A model generated the notes under the pieces. The model worked only from the letters and a program-made list of their open reading frames with translations, made no database searches and had not been told where the DNA came from. The translations under genes were made by a program, and so were the position numbers. From Cyclobacteriaceae bacterium (GTDB taxonomy: Bacteria; Bacteroidota; Bacteroidia; Cytophagales; Cyclobacteriaceae), in NCBI GenBank assembly GCA_020832305.1, contig JAFIEV010000046.1:1-64000 (forward strand): a DNA stretch of 64,000 nt, written 5' to 3'. Positions 52,611 to 60,414 of the stretch are shown one piece after another; positions within the stretch are counted from its first letter, which is position 1; each line of letters starts with the position of its first letter.

Positions 52611-53702
52611 TTAATTAAACAAATCAATTTTTTGTCTGAAACCATTGCCAATATGAAATGGGATGAGTTTTAAATGTTGCAACCTGCCTATGATTACACC
52701 TGCCGGAGTTCTGAATTTATTGGCAAAATCATGTATCATTTCTTCATTGAACGGAGCTGCTTCTATGATTTGTTGCAATTCATTTTCTGTCAATAAAATT
52801 TTAGCTGCAAAAGCATTGGCTTCTTCTTCTTTCTCCTGGTTTATTTCAGTTCCTTCTACATTTTCTAAGAAAATGTCTTTTTTACCATGCAAAATGATGT
52901 GTGCTGCTTCGTGAAAAAAGGTAAACCAAAAATGGTCGTTGGTTCTAAATCTGCCTGAAAGTTGAATGATAGGTTTGTTATGAAACCAACGCGTGGCACC
53001 GCTAATTGGAGCTTTCGGCAGGTTCTGAGTAAACACTATTGCAACCCCACATTTAGCACAGATATTTTGCAATTGATGGGTGAAATCATCAGGCATCGTA
53101 AAAGCCAGATCCTTTATTTCTGTTAAGGCAACTTTGAATTTCTTTTTATCAAACTCCGCCATATCAATTTCTTTGGCTTGTATTTCCCCTTTTCGTAACC
53201 ATGCAGAAATGGCATGAGGACTTTTAGTATGAGCTAAAGAAACTCTAAACGCTACTGAAACTTCTTCGTCAATGTAAATGCGCTCCCATTCTTTTGTGTT
53301 TGCCACACAAAAGAATTTCAGCAAACTGTCCACCAAAACGTGTTTTTCTTTTGTGTTGGGCAGCCAACCCAATTTTCTCATTTCATTTACAGGAAAAGCT
53401 TTTAACCAATCTTGTTTCTTTTCAAGCTCCTCTTGTCGTTGAAGTTCATACAATTCCTTTCTGTAAGACTTTTCACTATTTAACCAAAAGCCAGATGGTA
53501 TCCCAAGTACATTTTCTAATTGAAAAGCTGTGGGTACAGTAATGGGTTCTCTGCCTTTTATCAAGTCGTTTATCTTTTCTTTGGGTCTTCCCATTCTTTC
53601 TGCAAGTTCAGCTTGGCTCATGCCAATAAAATCTATATGCTCCTGAATTGTATCTCCAGGAGGAGAGAGTAAAGATTTTGCTATTTCAAGTGTAGTTGCC
53701 AT
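52611..53702 (-). CDS. HigA-like antitoxin fused to ImmA/IrrE metallopeptidase domain
   Basis: In this 363-aa protein, residues ~18-75 are an XRE/HigA helix-turn-helix (MSQAELAERMGRPKEKINDL, IKGREPITVPTAFQLENVLG). Residues ~215-320 are an ImmA/IrrE zinc-peptidase domain with HEAAH (His264-His268) and a downstream Glu-rich helix (EEEANAFAAKILL). Normal HigA is about 90-110 aa, so this is the long fused form. It lies 22 bp downstream of a HigB/RelE-like toxin gene, the toxin-first order of higBA. Expected roles are repression of the operon and neutralisation of the toxin; the peptidase part might link it to damage or phage signals. Confidence 0.87.
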   Translation of the reverse strand: MATTLEIAKSLLSPPGDTIQEHIDFIGMSQAELAERMGRPKEKINDLIKGREPITVPTAFQLENVLGIPSGFWLNSEKSYRKELYELQRQEELEKKQDWLKAFPVNEMRKLGWLPNTKEKHVLVDSLLKFFCVANTKEWERIYIDEEVSVAFRVSLAHTKSPHAISAWLRKGEIQAKEIDMAEFDKKKFKVALTEIKDLAFTMPDDFTHQLQNICAKCGVAIVFTQNLPKAPISGATRWFHNKPIIQLSGRFRTNDHFWFTFFHEAAHIILHGKKDIFLENVEGTEINQEKEEEANAFAAKILLTENELQQIIEAAPFNEEMIHDFANKFRTPAGVIIGRLQHLKLIPFHIGNGFRQKIDLFN

Positions 53703-53724
53703 GTTGTAGGTTTTATTCTGTTAG

Positions 53725-54075
53725 TTAATGGTAGTCTTCAATTTCTTTAATTTGAATTTTGGTGACATCTTCCCAATTCAAACCACCATCGTCTTTTTTG
53801 GGTGTTGGGTCGTGGAGTGGCTCAAAAATCATTCGATAGTTGCCAGAAACATCTACTGCTAATTCACCTTTACGGTTGCCTGTCAGTTCGTGGCATCTCG
53901 CAGCCGGAATGGTTCTCATAATCGCTAAATTGTCTGCATCCTTAAGGTTTTTTAAGCGCATTTTTATCTTTACTGCCAACTGTCCAAAGGATTTTGCCAT
54001 CTCCTTTGGGTCGGTTAGTTGCTTTTCGAGTTTTCGGCTTTTGTAACTTACTTCCACTGCAAATATAAATAGCAT
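53725..54075 (-). CDS. HigB/RelE-family toxin
   Basis: A small basic protein with YKSRKLEKQLTDPKEMAKSF, ARCHELTGNRKGELAVDVSG and NYRMIFEPLHDP, as in the killer/RelE-like toxins that cleave mRNA on the ribosome. The longest frame starts at ATG 54075 (116 aa). A GTG at 54057 would give VEVSYKSRKLE, closer to the usual family N-terminus, and would place the inverted repeat at 54074-54092 just upstream of the start. The downstream partner is the HigA-ImmA/IrrE antitoxin. Intact by eye. Confidence 0.82.
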   Translation of the reverse strand: MLFIFAVEVSYKSRKLEKQLTDPKEMAKSFGQLAVKIKMRLKNLKDADNLAIMRTIPAARCHELTGNRKGELAVDVSGNYRMIFEPLHDPTPKKDDGGLNWEDVTKIQIKEIEDYH

Positions 54076-54092
54076 TAACGAAAAAGGTTAAT
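54074..54092. promoter_or_regulatory. Probable autoregulatory operator of the higBA-type pair
   Basis: ATTAAC (54074-54079) and GTTAAT (54087-54092) are perfect inverted half-sites separated by 7 nt, directly at the start of the toxin gene. HigA proteins typically bind such repeats at their own promoter. Binding is inferred. Confidence 0.5.
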
Positions 54093-54527
54093 AAAAATAG
54101 TAAGTATTTTTGGACTGTCAAATAAAGTGTTAAAAAAAACGACTCTTTTGGTTTTACTCAAGGCATAATTGTTTTTTAAATGGTGTTCGTGAATACTTTG
54201 CATTTGTGAAGGGTCGGTTTGTGGGTTGGGCAAAACCATATCCCGCCAAGGCGGGACAAGTTGTGCCTTTTTTGCGGCTGGTTAAAAGAAATTTTAAAAA
54301 ATGTGGAGGGCTAACTTTTTTTCTGTCACCTGTCTTAAAAGCAAAATACGGTCAGCAAAAATGTCTGTCGATGAGTTTAATACAGTTTGTATGTTCGTTC
54401 CATATTCAGTCATGGTCTTGTGTTGTTGTCTGTCTTAATAGCATTGGTGGTAATTATGACAAACTGTATACTGGTGGAAAACTTGAATCAAGTTTCCATA
54501 AAATAAGTAGCAATTTACATACCTTCT
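54093..54527. other. Intergenic region without a convincing gene
   Basis: A plus-strand frame at 54206-54538 shows no family features and runs into the lacI 3' end. The region contains a strong small hairpin, TCCCGCC-AA-GGCGGGA (54241-54256). No other signal is seen. Confidence 0.4.
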
Positions 54528-55544
54528 CTACCCTTTAACCAGTACAGGCAGTGTGCTTCCCCTTTCAACGATATGGGTTTCAAAAACGAATGACCGGCTT
54601 TGCATCTTCTGCCCCTTGATCAGTCCCAGCAATTGAAGGGCTGCTTCTCTGCCCATTTCAAAGGATGGTTGTGAAACCGAACTCAAAGACGGGTATAACC
54701 AGGGCGATATCGATTCATTGTTAAATCCCATCACGGCAATATCCTGTGGTACGCTTTTGCCTGCATCCCGAATGGCTGCCAGGGCCTCAATCGCGATCCG
54801 GTCATTAATGGAAAAAACAGCATCGATGGCAGGCTTTTCTTGAATGGTTTGCCTGAGTCTATGGTAGGGATCACCCGGCTTAAAATGGAAGTGAATTTTA
54901 AGCTGGGGATCTATGCTCGTTTCTGCCTCCTGATGCGCCCTGCAATAGCCACGGTAGCGCCTTTCCGCTATATCGAGCCCTTCGGGTCCGGCCAGCCAGG
55001 CAATGTGTTTTCTCCCCGATTGCAGTAAATGCTGCACGCCCTTGTAAGCTGCATCTTCATTGTCGATATGAATGCGAATGAAGCGGTCATCTATGGGTAC
55101 CCGGTCGATAAAAACCAGGGGCATTTGCAGGTCTTGAAAATGGTCCAGCTGAAGGGTTTCAGCCGATAATGAGGCAATCAGACCATCCACCCTTATGGAT
55201 ACCAGGTCTTTCAGGTTTTCAATCTCCCTGTCCAGCTTTTCATGGGTCTGGCATATGATGGTTCTGTAGCCTTGAGCACCCAGCACCTCTTCTATTCCGG
55301 CTATAGCACTTGAATTAAAGTGGTAGGCAATGTTGGGTACCAGTATGCCAATCATTTTATTTCTTTTACTTCTCAATCCGCTCGCCATGCGGTTGGGCTG
55401 ATAATTTAATTGCCGGGCAAGAGCCCTTACTTTTTCCTTGGTCGATTCGCTGATTTCATAAGAATCATTCAGTGCCCTGGAAACGGTTGCCGGTGTCAGG
55501 TCCAGGGCTTTGGCAATATCGTATATGGTAACCTTCTGCGCCAA
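54528..55544 (-). CDS. LacI-family transcriptional regulator
   Basis: This 338-aa protein has an N-terminal LacI helix-turn-helix (VTIYDIAKALDLTPATVSRA, LNDSYEISESTKEKVRALAR) with the hinge helix YQPNRMASGLR. A periplasmic-binding-protein-like effector domain follows (IGILVPNIAYHFNSSAIAGI; FIDRVPIDDRFIRIHIDNED; AWLAGPEGLDIAERRYRGY). It is transcribed divergently from the sugar-catabolic operon at 55779. A perfect LacI-type palindrome lies 96 bp upstream of its start and is repeated in front of the hydrolase pair at 49246. It probably represses both units until apiose or a pathway intermediate binds. Confidence 0.93.
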   Translation of the reverse strand: MAQKVTIYDIAKALDLTPATVSRALNDSYEISESTKEKVRALARQLNYQPNRMASGLRSKRNKMIGILVPNIAYHFNSSAIAGIEEVLGAQGYRTIICQTHEKLDREIENLKDLVSIRVDGLIASLSAETLQLDHFQDLQMPLVFIDRVPIDDRFIRIHIDNEDAAYKGVQHLLQSGRKHIAWLAGPEGLDIAERRYRGYCRAHQEAETSIDPQLKIHFHFKPGDPYHRLRQTIQEKPAIDAVFSINDRIAIEALAAIRDAGKSVPQDIAVMGFNNESISPWLYPSLSSVSQPSFEMGREAALQLLGLIKGQKMQSRSFVFETHIVERGSTLPVLVKG

Positions 55545-55639
55545 AATGTAATGCTTTAAACAGCATATTAATAAATTGAAAGGAGCTTTGAAAGCGTGTC
55601 AGCCCTTTTTCCCGGTTTTGATTTACAATTCCTGTTTCA

Positions 55640-55653
55640 CGTAATCGATTACG
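55640..55653. promoter_or_regulatory. LacI-type operator, site 2
   Basis: CGTAATCGATTACG, identical to site 1 at 49115-49128, lies between the divergent lacI-type gene (start 55544) and the oxidoreductase gene (start 55779). The position suits control of both directions, including autoregulation. Confidence 0.8.
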
Positions 55654-55778
55654 CAAATTTCGCAAAGGCTTTACGGGCATCGCGGTAAAAAATAATGTAA
55701 ATTTATTCATTGAAGGATGAAGGCTTCGGCCGGCATAAGAAACATCCTTTCAATCAACAACATGAAACCCTGTAATGT

Positions 55779-56807
55779 ATGAAAAAATTGAGATTTGCCG
55801 TGATGGGATGTGGCTTCTGGAGCAATTTTCAGATCCCTGGCTGGCTCGAATCTGATGAGGTGGAATTGGTGGCCTTGTACAACCGAACCCTTGCGAAAGC
55901 CGAAAAAGTGGGTGAAAGGTTCGGCGTTCAACGCATTTACGACGATCCGGAAGCCCTTATGGCTAATGAGGAGCTCGATTTTATCGATATCATCACCGAT
56001 GTAGATACCCACTTGAAGTTTACAGAAATGGCGGCACAGAAAGGCGTGCATGTCGTCTGTCAGAAGCCCATGGCCGCCAATTATGAAGATGCCCGAAAAC
56101 TGGTGGAAGTGTGCAAAAAACATCATGTGCAATTGTTTATCAATGAAAACTTCCGTTGGCAGGCACCCATCCGAAAATTAAAGCAATACATCGACAGCGG
56201 CGTGATTGGCCGACCCTTTAAGGGCAGGGTAAGCTTTTGTTCTGGTTTTCCCGTATTCGATAACCAGCCTTTTTTAAAGGAACTTGACCGCTTTATTCTT
56301 ACCGATGTGGGCTCCCATATTCTGGACATATGTCGCTTTCTTTTTGGCGAAGCGATCACCCTGCAGTGCCTTACCCAAAGGGTAAATCCCCAAATCAAAG
56401 GCGAAGATGTGGCAAATGTATTTATGCTGATGGAAAATGGTGTGCACTGCTATGCGGAGATGTCCTATGCCAGCATTCTGGAAAAAGAATTATTTCCGCA
56501 AACGCTGGTGCTTGTGGAAGGAGAGAAAGGAAGCATTCACCTTACGGCAGATTATGAAATAAGGATAAGCACCCGGGCGGGTACCCAAAGCGAAATCGTT
56601 AAGCCCGTGTTATATGACTGGATCGATCCTGAATATGCTGTTGTTCATAGCAGCATCGTAGGCGCTCAGATGGATATTTTGAAAGGATTGCAGGGAGGGC
56701 CCTGTGAAACCACAGGAGATGATAATTTCAACACGGTCAGACTGGTTTGGGCATCCTATTACAGTGCCGATCATAATTGTATGGTGAAAATGGAAGATTT
56801 TATATAG
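55779..56807 (+). CDS. apsD: Gfo/Idh/MocA oxidoreductase, probable D-apiose dehydrogenase
   Basis: In this 342-aa protein, the NAD-binding Rossmann part begins LRFAVMGCGFWSNFQIPGW. The Gfo/Idh catalytic lysine is in VVCQKPMA (equivalent of EKP). The segment NFRWQAPIRKLKQYIDSGVI, followed by FKGRVSF and FILTDVGSHILDICRFLFGE, resembles D-apiose dehydrogenases (ApsD) as I recall them. Those oxidise D-apiose to D-apionolactone with NAD. It heads an operon with the RuBisCO-like protein, kinase and oxidoisomerase homologues of the published D-apiose pathways (Carter and co-workers), which is the main reason for the specific call. The family is certain; the substrate is inferred. Confidence 0.72.
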   Translation: MKKLRFAVMGCGFWSNFQIPGWLESDEVELVALYNRTLAKAEKVGERFGVQRIYDDPEALMANEELDFIDIITDVDTHLKFTEMAAQKGVHVVCQKPMAANYEDARKLVEVCKKHHVQLFINENFRWQAPIRKLKQYIDSGVIGRPFKGRVSFCSGFPVFDNQPFLKELDRFILTDVGSHILDICRFLFGEAITLQCLTQRVNPQIKGEDVANVFMLMENGVHCYAEMSYASILEKELFPQTLVLVEGEKGSIHLTADYEIRISTRAGTQSEIVKPVLYDWIDPEYAVVHSSIVGAQMDILKGLQGGPCETTGDDNFNTVRLVWASYYSADHNCMVKMEDFI

Positions 56808-58064
56808 ATGGCAAGGAATTTAAAAGCAACATATCTTATAGAAACATCTATGCCTCCGGAAAAGGCAGCTGAAATTATGGCCGGGGAGCAATCCAGTGGC
56901 ACTTTTATCAAGGTGCCTGGCGAGACCGCCGAACTCAAGGAAAGGTCGGCGGCCCGAATAGAAAGCCTGCAAATTATTGGGGAAGTAGAAGCTCCATCAT
57001 TGCCCGGCGCTAAAAGAATTAAAGACCGACCCATTCAAAGGGCCCTGGTTACGTTGAACTGGCCTTTTGAAAATGTAGGAGCCAATCTGTCCAATCTTTG
57101 CGCTACCGTTGCCGGCAATTTGTACGAGCTAAGTCCTTTTTCAGGCTTAAAGCTCCTGGATATTGAAATTCCGCAAGAATTTGCATCTTTATATAAAGGT
57201 CCGAAGTTTGGCATCAGTGGTACGCGTTCATTGTGCAATGTGTATGAACGACCTGTCATTGGCACCATAATAAAGCCTTCTGTAGGTCTTAGCCCAAAGG
57301 ATACGGCACAGCAGGTTAAGACCTTAATCGAAGCAGGCCTCGATTTTATCAAAGATGATGAGCTTATGGGGGATCCGCCGCACTGTCCTTTTGATCAAAG
57401 GGTAGAAGAAGTCATGAAGGTAATCAACCGGCATGCCGACAAAACCGGAAAAAAGGTCATGTATGCCTTCAATATAAGCGGTGATCTTGATGATATGTTT
57501 CGACGACACGATTGGGTACTGAAACAGGGAGGAACATGTATTATGTTAAGCCTTAACTGGGTAGGCATTTCCGCAACGGCAAAGATATCTTCTCATACAC
57601 AGGTTCCCATACACGGTCACCGAAATGGATGGGGGGTTTTTAACCGGAGCGAAGTACTGGGGATGGAATTTTCTGCCTATCAGAAAATATGGAGACTGGC
57701 AGGGGCAGACCATTTGCATACCAATGGCATCCGTAATAAATTTTGTGAATCAGATGAATCGGTTATTCGCTCGGTAAAAGCATGCCTGGCGCCTATGTTT
57801 GGAGGTTACCAGGCGATGCCGGTGATTTCTTCCGGGCAATGGGCAGGTCAGGCGCCGGATACCTATAAGGCCATAGAAAGCACCGACCTAATGTATGTGT
57901 GCGGAGGAGGTATTGTAGCCCATCCGTCCGGCATTGCCGCCGGTGTTAGAAGTGTGCAACAAGCCTGGCAGGCAGCCATTGAAGGTAAAACCCTCGAGGA
58001 GTATGCGCTTCAGCATGCTGAATTAAAACAAGCACTCGATTTTTATGGCAAGGTCAATTCTTGA
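56808..58064 (+). CDS. RuBisCO-like protein, probable 3-oxo-isoapionate-4-phosphate decarboxylase or transcarboxylase/hydrolase
   Basis: This 418-aa RuBisCO large-subunit homologue follows the dehydrogenase with no gap. The catalytic KDDE block is intact: Lys182 (the carbamylated residue in RuBisCO), Asp184 and Glu185 (metal ligands). IKPSVGLS keeps the first active-site Lys but has Ser in place of the second. HGHRNGWG, DHLHTNGI, SSGQWAGQ and CGGGIVAHPSG correspond to the His294/327 and phosphate-binding regions. It is not a photosynthetic enzyme: loop-6 and N-terminal residues differ. D-apiose pathways use such proteins either to decarboxylate 3-oxo-isoapionate 4-phosphate (OiaX) or to split it to 3-phosphoglycerate and glycolate (OiaT). 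Which one applies cannot be read directly. Confidence 0.82.
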   Translation: MARNLKATYLIETSMPPEKAAEIMAGEQSSGTFIKVPGETAELKERSAARIESLQIIGEVEAPSLPGAKRIKDRPIQRALVTLNWPFENVGANLSNLCATVAGNLYELSPFSGLKLLDIEIPQEFASLYKGPKFGISGTRSLCNVYERPVIGTIIKPSVGLSPKDTAQQVKTLIEAGLDFIKDDELMGDPPHCPFDQRVEEVMKVINRHADKTGKKVMYAFNISGDLDDMFRRHDWVLKQGGTCIMLSLNWVGISATAKISSHTQVPIHGHRNGWGVFNRSEVLGMEFSAYQKIWRLAGADHLHTNGIRNKFCESDESVIRSVKACLAPMFGGYQAMPVISSGQWAGQAPDTYKAIESTDLMYVCGGGIVAHPSGIAAGVRSVQQAWQAAIEGKTLEEYALQHAELKQALDFYGKVNS

Positions 58065-59457
58065 ACAGGAAATATTGCTGAGCTATTATGGTGACGACTT
58101 TACCGGTTCTACCGATGTGATGGAGTCATTGACCATGAATGGCATTCCGGCCGCTATGTTCCTTCACCCGCCATCGAAGGAGGAAGTGATGGATTTTCGA
58201 CTGAAAAATCCTATGGGCCAGGAAAAAATAAAAGCATTTGGAGTGGCAGGCATCTCACGAAGCCTGAGCCCGTTAGCTATGGAAGAAGAACTGCCCGGCA
58301 TTTTTGAAGCCATCAGCCGGATTTCTGCCGATTTTTTTCAATACAAGGTCTGCTCAACCTTCGACAGTTCACCTGAAATTGGCAGCATTGGACTGGCATC
58401 GGAAATAGCCCTGAGGTATTTCCCGGCCGAATGTATACCACTTGTCATAGGATCTCCCTTTCTCAACCGCTTTGTGGCTTTCGGCAACCTTTTTGCCCGG
58501 GTAGCGCGAAAGACCTACCGGCTCGACAGGCACCCCACCATGAGTCGTCATCCGGTAACGCCTATGCGGGAAAGTGACCTTCGCCTCCATCTGGCACAGC
58601 AAACAAACCGCGATATCGCACTTATGGATATACACGCTTTGCAGGGAGAATACGGGCCTCCGACTGAGGTTTACCAAAGTCTGATTGAAAAACACAGCGG
58701 TTTTGTTTTGTTCGATACCCTGGATATCAATCATCTGCTAAGCATCGGTACATTGCTCATCGAGCATAAAAGGAAAGGCACGCAATTGTTGGTGGGCTCA
58801 TCTGGGGTAAACTATGCCCTCGCGTTTTATTTGCAAAAAATGGGTAAAATTCAGCCGCCAGAAGCCACAATGTCTCCTGGCAAGGCCCGAAAAATGGCTG
58901 TGATTGCCGGCAGCTGCTCACCTACAACCGCAGCACAAATTAATTATATGATAAAATCGGGCCATCAGGGCATACCCATCGATACCGAAAAGATCACCCA
59001 TCAGGAAGATAAGTCCTCCTATCAGATGACGCTGATACAAGAAGCCCAAAGGGCTATGGATGCCGGTAAAGTGCCCCTTTTTTACACGGCCCTTGGGCCG
59101 GAGGACCCTGTCATACAACAGACCCGTGAATCTCTGAAACGGCGGGGTTGGGGTGAAAAACGCATTGGTCAGGCCCTGGCAGAGGCTATGGGAAGTTTTG
59201 CCCTGAAGTTAATGGAAACCACCGGTCGCATACGCCTCGTGGTGGCTGGCGGTGATACCTCGGGATATGTTGCCAGGTCGCTTGGGATCAACGCACTTGA
59301 AATACTGTGCCCGATAGCGCCAGGCGCACCCCTCTGCCTGGCCCACTCGCATGACAGCCGCTTTGATGGTATGGAAATATCCCTGAAAGGGGGACAAAAC
59401 GGCAATGAGAAATATTTTGAATCGATTTTAGAAGGTAAGTTATTGAATGGACAATAA
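58045..59457 (+). CDS. oiaK: Four-carbon-acid sugar kinase family (DUF1537), probable 3-oxo-isoapionate kinase
   Basis: In this 470-aa protein, the N-terminal sugar-binding domain has YYGDDFTGSTDVMESL, the hallmark of the OtnK/DUF1537 family. The C-terminal nucleotide-binding domain has VIAGSCSPTTAAQI and RLVVAGGDTSGYVARSLGI. The start overlaps the RuBisCO-like gene by 20 bp, indicating translational coupling. In D-apiose pathways the homologue (OiaK) phosphorylates 3-oxo-isoapionate to give the substrate of the RuBisCO-like protein, exactly the pair found here. Other family members act on four-carbon sugar acids, so the specificity rests on context. Confidence 0.78.
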   Translation: MARSILEQEILLSYYGDDFTGSTDVMESLTMNGIPAAMFLHPPSKEEVMDFRLKNPMGQEKIKAFGVAGISRSLSPLAMEEELPGIFEAISRISADFFQYKVCSTFDSSPEIGSIGLASEIALRYFPAECIPLVIGSPFLNRFVAFGNLFARVARKTYRLDRHPTMSRHPVTPMRESDLRLHLAQQTNRDIALMDIHALQGEYGPPTEVYQSLIEKHSGFVLFDTLDINHLLSIGTLLIEHKRKGTQLLVGSSGVNYALAFYLQKMGKIQPPEATMSPGKARKMAVIAGSCSPTTAAQINYMIKSGHQGIPIDTEKITHQEDKSSYQMTLIQEAQRAMDAGKVPLFYTALGPEDPVIQQTRESLKRRGWGEKRIGQALAEAMGSFALKLMETTGRIRLVVAGGDTSGYVARSLGINALEILCPIAPGAPLCLAHSHDSRFDGMEISLKGGQNGNEKYFESILEGKLLNGQ

Positions 59458-59469
59458 AAATATTGAACT

Positions 59470-60297
59470 ATGGCAAAGGTAACCTTAATTGGCGCCGGTG
59501 GTAAAATGGGCGTCAGACTCACCAAAAATCTGAAAAATTCAGATTATGAAATGTACTACCTCGAAGTAAGCGAGGCCGGACTGGCCAGGATGAAAGAAGC
59601 CGGGGTGGAGGCATCTAAACCGGAAGATGTCATTCCCGTTTCTGATGCTGTGATTTTTGCCGTCCCCGATATTTATATCAAAAAAGTAGCGAATGAATAT
59701 GTGCCCATTATGAAAAAAGGCGCCATGGGGGTATGCCTCGATCCGGCGGCTCCGCTGGCAGGGGCATTGCCCGGGCGCGAAGATATTGCTTATTTCGCAA
59801 GTCACCCCTCACACCCTTCAGTTTTTAACTGGGAACCGGTAGAGGCCAATCATTTCGATTTTTTCGGAGGCATAGCGGCACGACAAACCATCGTTTGCGC
59901 CTTGATTCAGGGCGATGAAAAATACTACGATTTGGGTGAAAATCTCGCTAAAACCATGTATGCGCCCGTAACGGTATCACACCGCATTACGCTGCGGGAT
60001 ATGGGCATTCTCGAGCCCGCATTGTCAGAAACTTTTTGCGGTGCCCTCATCACCAAAATGAAAGAAGCTGTGGACATTGTGGTAGAAAAAGGCGTACCCA
60101 AAGAGGCTGCCTATGATTTTTTCCTGGGACATATCAACATCGAACTGGCACTGCTCTTTGGCAAATTGCCGGGCGGACAGTTTTCAGATGCCGCCAAAAA
60201 AGCCATAAAAATCGGTGAAGAGCTTATCTTCAAAGATACCTGGAAGGATATATTCGAAGACAAATCGGTAGAAGAACAAATCAGGGCGATTACTTAA
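59470..60297 (+). CDS. apnO: Phosphogluconate-dehydrogenase-like protein, probable D-apionate oxidoisomerase
   Basis: In this 275-aa protein, the N-terminus VTLIGAGGKMGVRLTKNLKN is an NAD-binding motif. VIFAVPDIYIKKVANEYVPI, LDPAAPLAGALPGREDI, FASHPSHPSVFNWE and FFGGIAARQTIVCAL follow, then a helical C-terminal domain (MYAPVTVSHRITLRDMGILE). This pattern matches D-apionate oxidoisomerase (ApnO) as I know it. That enzyme oxidises D-apionate and migrates a hydroxymethyl group to form 3-oxo-isoapionate. It starts 12 bp after the kinase gene, in the same operon. Confidence 0.76.
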   Translation: MAKVTLIGAGGKMGVRLTKNLKNSDYEMYYLEVSEAGLARMKEAGVEASKPEDVIPVSDAVIFAVPDIYIKKVANEYVPIMKKGAMGVCLDPAAPLAGALPGREDIAYFASHPSHPSVFNWEPVEANHFDFFGGIAARQTIVCALIQGDEKYYDLGENLAKTMYAPVTVSHRITLRDMGILEPALSETFCGALITKMKEAVDIVVEKGVPKEAAYDFFLGHINIELALLFGKLPGGQFSDAAKKAIKIGEELIFKDTWKDIFEDKSVEEQIRAIT

Positions 60298-60414
60298 TGA
60301 TTCTTTAGCAGAATTATTGTAAAGCATATAAGGAGAAGATTGGATATCAAAATTGCTTCTGTTAATTTAGGATCTTGTGAAGGTGTTGAAACAGAAATAA
60401 TTTAATAAGCTATA

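Noticed and set aside
54206-54538. 110-codon plus-strand frame between the toxin and lacI genes
   Set aside because: No family resemblance, contains a hairpin, and runs convergently into the lacI 3' end.
56808-58064. True CO2-fixing RuBisCO
   Set aside because: The second active-site lysine and other conserved residues of carboxylating forms are changed, no phosphoribulokinase is present, and the context is a sugar-acid kinase and oxidoisomerase.
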